A stretch of 34,673 nucleotides of DNA from an uncultured Porphyromonadaceae bacterium (GTDB lineage: Bacteria > Bacteroidota > Bacteroidia > Bacteroidales > Muribaculaceae). Positions 32,618 to 34,673 of the stretch are shown in pieces (the stretch's first letter is position 1; every line of letters begins with the position of its first letter). The notes beneath the pieces are model-generated. The model was not told the origin of the DNA. It did not search any database and worked only from the letters and a program-made list of their open reading frames with translations. The position numbers and the translations under genes are program-made. The stretch spans positions 1 through 34,673 of the forward strand of contig CAMWNH010000015.1 in the NCBI GenBank assembly GCA_947175605.1, in the 5' to 3' direction.

Positions 32618-33474
32618 ATCACAACCATTAGACCGAAGTTGATATTGAAGATGTTGAAACGGAAATTGGCGCCCGACGTAAAGCGCGTGCCGTCAGCCAC
32701 ACCGTCCGTCCACTGACGCTCCTTCCTCATGTTCAGACCGAACACACCGAAGCTCACCGTCGCCGCCACATACTCCTGAATGAACACGCACACACCCGGA
32801 CTGAAGTTCAGCGCCGCCTTCGTCACGTTGGTTCTCGTATTCTTTGGCTCGCCGTTGAATATGCGGTTGAAACGCGACGAACCGCTTGAGAATTCCAGAT
32901 CCACCTCGTTGAAAATGGCGAAGCGGCGTGTATTGCCTATGCCTATATAGTTGCGGTAGAATATCGACGTCGCAAAGCTCTGCGAGTAATAGCTCACATC
33001 CTTCACCGAGAAATTCAGATCCTCGTCGAAGTCCACCGAGAGATTTCCAAGATCAAATACCCCGCGCGTATAGTTGAAACGCAGACCCACGCTCTGGTTG
33101 TGCTTGATGAAATACGATAGATAGGGCTTGATCGAGTAAGTCTTCACGTTCATATCCAGCTTCGTCAGCAGCGAAAGTATGCTCGTGTCGTCCGTCACGA
33201 TCTCTCCGTATGAAGCCGTAAGGCCGAAGCCCCACTTCCCGCGTGGAATTATCAGATAATTGAACAGTCCGCGGTGATAACGGCCGAAATTGTGTTCCGG
33301 AATTATTACACTCACAGTGTCACCTCCCACAATCACATGTTCCACACTGTCCGGGTTGAGTGTGAACATGTCCTTGCGCACCACCTCCTGCGCATCCAGA
33401 GACTGCGTCCCCGACAATGCGATGAATGCACCCAGCGCCAGTCCCGCAATTGTTTTTTTCAGTGTCTTTCCCAT
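32614..33474 (-). CDS. Outer-membrane beta-barrel protein, paralogue 2
   Basis: 286 residues with a signal peptide cleaved near DAQ29. After about 50 residues the sequence alternates polar and hydrophobic residues in antiparallel strands (for example KWGFGLTASYGEI, QSVGLRFNYTRGVF, FAIFNEVDLEFSSGSS) and ends with strand NINFGLMVVI. This is the pattern of a small outer-membrane barrel of about 10-12 strands. The C-terminal half is homologous to the preceding gene product: FNEVDLEF/FNELQLQI, FSPGVCVFIQEY/LAPGVVVFLNNY, and NFRFNIFNINFG/NFKINLFSITFG. It overlaps the PCMD gene by four bases. The function is unknown. Confidence 0.83.
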   Translation of the reverse strand: MGKTLKKTIAGLALGAFIALSGTQSLDAQEVVRKDMFTLNPDSVEHVIVGGDTVSVIIPEHNFGRYHRGLFNYLIIPRGKWGFGLTASYGEIVTDDTSILSLLTKLDMNVKTYSIKPYLSYFIKHNQSVGLRFNYTRGVFDLGNLSVDFDEDLNFSVKDVSYYSQSFATSIFYRNYIGIGNTRRFAIFNEVDLEFSSGSSRFNRIFNGEPKNTRTNVTKAALNFSPGVCVFIQEYVAATVSFGVFGLNMRKERQWTDGVADGTRFTSGANFRFNIFNINFGLMVVI

Positions 33475-33480
33475 AGCGCC

Positions 33481-34230
33481 TTAAATATAGAATGCCACAC
33501 CGAAGGTGATTGAAAACAGATTGATTTTGAAATTGGCCTGCTTGCTCTTGCGGTGGGCCACATACACCTGGTCCGACACCGAGCGCGTGCTCGAATAGTC
33601 GAATCCGAGCACACCCACGTTCACTTCCATCGCCGAATAATTGTTCAGGAACACAACCACACCCGGAGCCAGACCCACGTTCATCTTGAAGCTTCGCTCA
33701 TACGTTCCCGTTAGGCTCTCTCCGCTTCCCGAACATAGCTTCGACTGTCCGCCCCCGATTTGCAACTGCAACTCATTGAACAGCCCGAAACGCGTATTCT
33801 TACCCAGACTCAGATACTGGCGGAACGCCGCCATGCCCTCGTAGCTGTGCGATATGGAATATAGATTGTCTATGTCATAGGACGTCTCCGCGTCCAGAAC
33901 CACATTTGCCGAGTTGAGGCGCGTACGTTGACGCGAGTACCCGAAGCGGCCGCCCGCTGCCAGATTGTCCTGAAACGCATAGAAAAACATCGGGCTTACC
34001 TTGAACGTATAGTTGTCACCGTTGATCTTCTCGAAGATAAGAAACTGATAATTATCCTGCGACGATTGCTGGTAGCTCACGCTCACGCCCGTGATGTATT
34101 GTCCTTTAGGCACGAAGGAGATATTGTCTATCTTGCGCTCGAAAACCTCCTGGCCGTTCGCACACCAGGCACACGAGAGCAATACGAAAAGCCCCGACAG
34201 ACAGCTCCTTAGCTTGTTCAGTCTAAACAT
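33481..34230 (-). CDS. Outer-membrane beta-barrel protein, paralogue 1
   Basis: 249 residues with a signal peptide ending near ANGQ27. The rest is a run of amphipathic strands (GQYITGVSVSYQQ, FKVSPMFFYAF, LAAGGRFGYSRQRTRL, FGLFNELQLQIGGG) closing with ITFGVAFYI, consistent with a small outer-membrane barrel. It is the first gene of the five-gene minus-strand operon, 6 bp ahead of its paralogue. It lacks the additional N-terminal segment (PDSVEHVIVGGDTVSV) seen in the second copy. The tandem pair arose by duplication. I do not recognise a specific function. Confidence 0.83.
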   Translation of the reverse strand: MFRLNKLRSCLSGLFVLLSCAWCANGQEVFERKIDNISFVPKGQYITGVSVSYQQSSQDNYQFLIFEKINGDNYTFKVSPMFFYAFQDNLAAGGRFGYSRQRTRLNSANVVLDAETSYDIDNLYSISHSYEGMAAFRQYLSLGKNTRFGLFNELQLQIGGGQSKLCSGSGESLTGTYERSFKMNVGLAPGVVVFLNNYSAMEVNVGVLGFDYSSTRSVSDQVYVAHRKSKQANFKINLFSITFGVAFYI

Positions 34231-34258
34231 CTTGATTCCAATTGCATAAAATATCCGT

Positions 34259-34289
34259 CAAAGTTACTAACTTTCCGCCAAAAATCAAA
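34259..34289 (-). promoter_or_regulatory. Promoter of the barrel-PCMD-PASTA-rluD operon
   Basis: On the minus strand TTTG (34286-34289), a 19-bp spacer and TAACTTTG (34259-34266) match the Bacteroidota consensus. The box lies 28 bp upstream of the first ATG. Confidence 0.78.
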
Positions 34290-34338
34290 ACATTACCCCT
34301 AAAACCCCGGCTTATAAACCAAATAGTATTTATTGCGT

Positions 34339-34369
34339 TTTGTATTTCAAAATTTTATTCGTAACTTTG
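34339..34369 (+). promoter_or_regulatory. Promoter of the HigB-type toxin gene
   Basis: TTTG at 34339-34342, a 19-bp spacer and TAACTTTG at 34362-34369, 23 bp before the ATG at 34393. It is divergent from the barrel operon promoter about 50 bp away. Confidence 0.75.
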
Positions 34370-34392
34370 CAATGTTGTGAAATACTCATGAT

Positions 34393-34673
34393 ATGAATAT
34401 AGTCGCAAAGAAAACCTTGGTGGATTATTACACAAAGCATCCCGGAGCAAGAGATGCTTTGGAGGATTGGTATGCCAGAACCCGTAAAAGCCATTGGTCA
34501 TGCTTTGCCGATGTTAAAGAGTCGTTCAACTCCGTAGACAGTGTTGGTAATCAACATTATGTATTTAATATCAAGGGTAATGACTTTCGTTTGATCGTGG
34601 TCATACAGTTTAGACATGAGTATGTTTACATCAGGTTTGTAGGCACACACGCTGAGTACGATAAGATTAAAGA
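34393..34673 (+). CDS. higB: HigB-family mRNA interferase toxin, 3' end cut by the window
   Basis: 93 complete codons are visible before the window ends. Family features are DALEDWYARTRKSHWSCFADVKESF (residues 21-45 region), YVFNIKGNDFRLIVVIQF (56-73) and VYIRFVGTHAEYDKI (78-92), the last being the hallmark C-terminus of this HigB branch. HigB toxins cleave mRNA on the ribosome and are neutralised by an XRE-type HigA antitoxin, normally encoded just downstream; that gene would lie outside the window. Since such proteins have about 95-105 residues, only the last few are missing. Confidence 0.87.
   Translation, partial: MNIVAKKTLVDYYTKHPGARDALEDWYARTRKSHWSCFADVKESFNSVDSVGNQHYVFNIKGNDFRLIVVIQFRHEYVYIRFVGTHAEYDKIK

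Noticed and set aside
1-34673. CRISPR arrays, insertion sequences, tRNA or rRNA genes
   Set aside because: No regularly spaced repeats, transposase genes or RNA-gene signatures were seen on reading both strands; intergenic gaps are mostly below 200 bp.

Overview
The window looks like chromosome of a gut Bacteroidales bacterium, most probably Muribaculaceae or a close relative. The reasons are a SusC/SusD pair, a hybrid two-component regulator, a sodium-pumping NQR complex, a PCMD lipoprotein, Bacteroidota promoters (TTTG, then TAnnTTTG) and the lack of purine-rich ribosome binding sites. The family assignment is inference from gene content; no rRNA or tRNA gene was seen.

Layout. (1) 201-7960, minus strand: complete nqrABCDEF operon, followed by an N-acetylmuramoyl-L-alanine amidase and a one-pass MCE/MlaD-like protein, closed by a hairpin at 137-170. 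(2) 8092-10740, minus strand: dCMP deaminase, S41 processing protease and 5-formyltetrahydrofolate cyclo-ligase, overlapping end to end, with a terminator at 8030-8058. (3) 10935-26687: a fructan utilisation locus in two divergent arms. The minus arm holds a periplasmic GH32 exo-fructanase, an MFS sugar transporter and a PfkB fructokinase. The plus arm starts with a hybrid regulator that has a periplasmic sugar-binding sensor, followed by SusC, SusD, a DUF4960 surface glycan-binding lipoprotein and a second, divergent GH32 with an N-terminal LamG-like domain. (4) 26778-29241, plus strand: mltG and a TPR/beta-propeller protein. (5) 29283-34230, minus strand: one tightly packed operon encoding two paralogous outer-membrane barrel proteins, a PCMD lipoprotein, a PASTA protein and an RluD-type pseudouridine synthase. 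(6) 34393 to the end: a nearly complete HigB-type toxin gene cut by the window edge.

How the fructan locus should work: SusC/SusD and the DUF4960 protein bind and import fructan oligosaccharides, the GH32 enzymes release fructose, the regulator senses it in the periplasm, the MFS protein moves it inward and the fructokinase phosphorylates it. This matches the B. thetaiotaomicron levan locus (BT1754-BT1765) in gene types, but no lipoprotein endo-levanase is present.

The two most interesting observations are both in this locus. First, the GH32 at 24312-26687 has N-E-C-H-G where the family has N-D-P-N-G, so its nucleophile position is altered. Second, a 12-bp motif of the form GCACGRTTTYTT lies exactly 45 bp upstream of the -7 box of both PUL structural transcripts. 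Both of these promoters have a badly spaced -33 element, which makes the motif a candidate binding site for the regulator.
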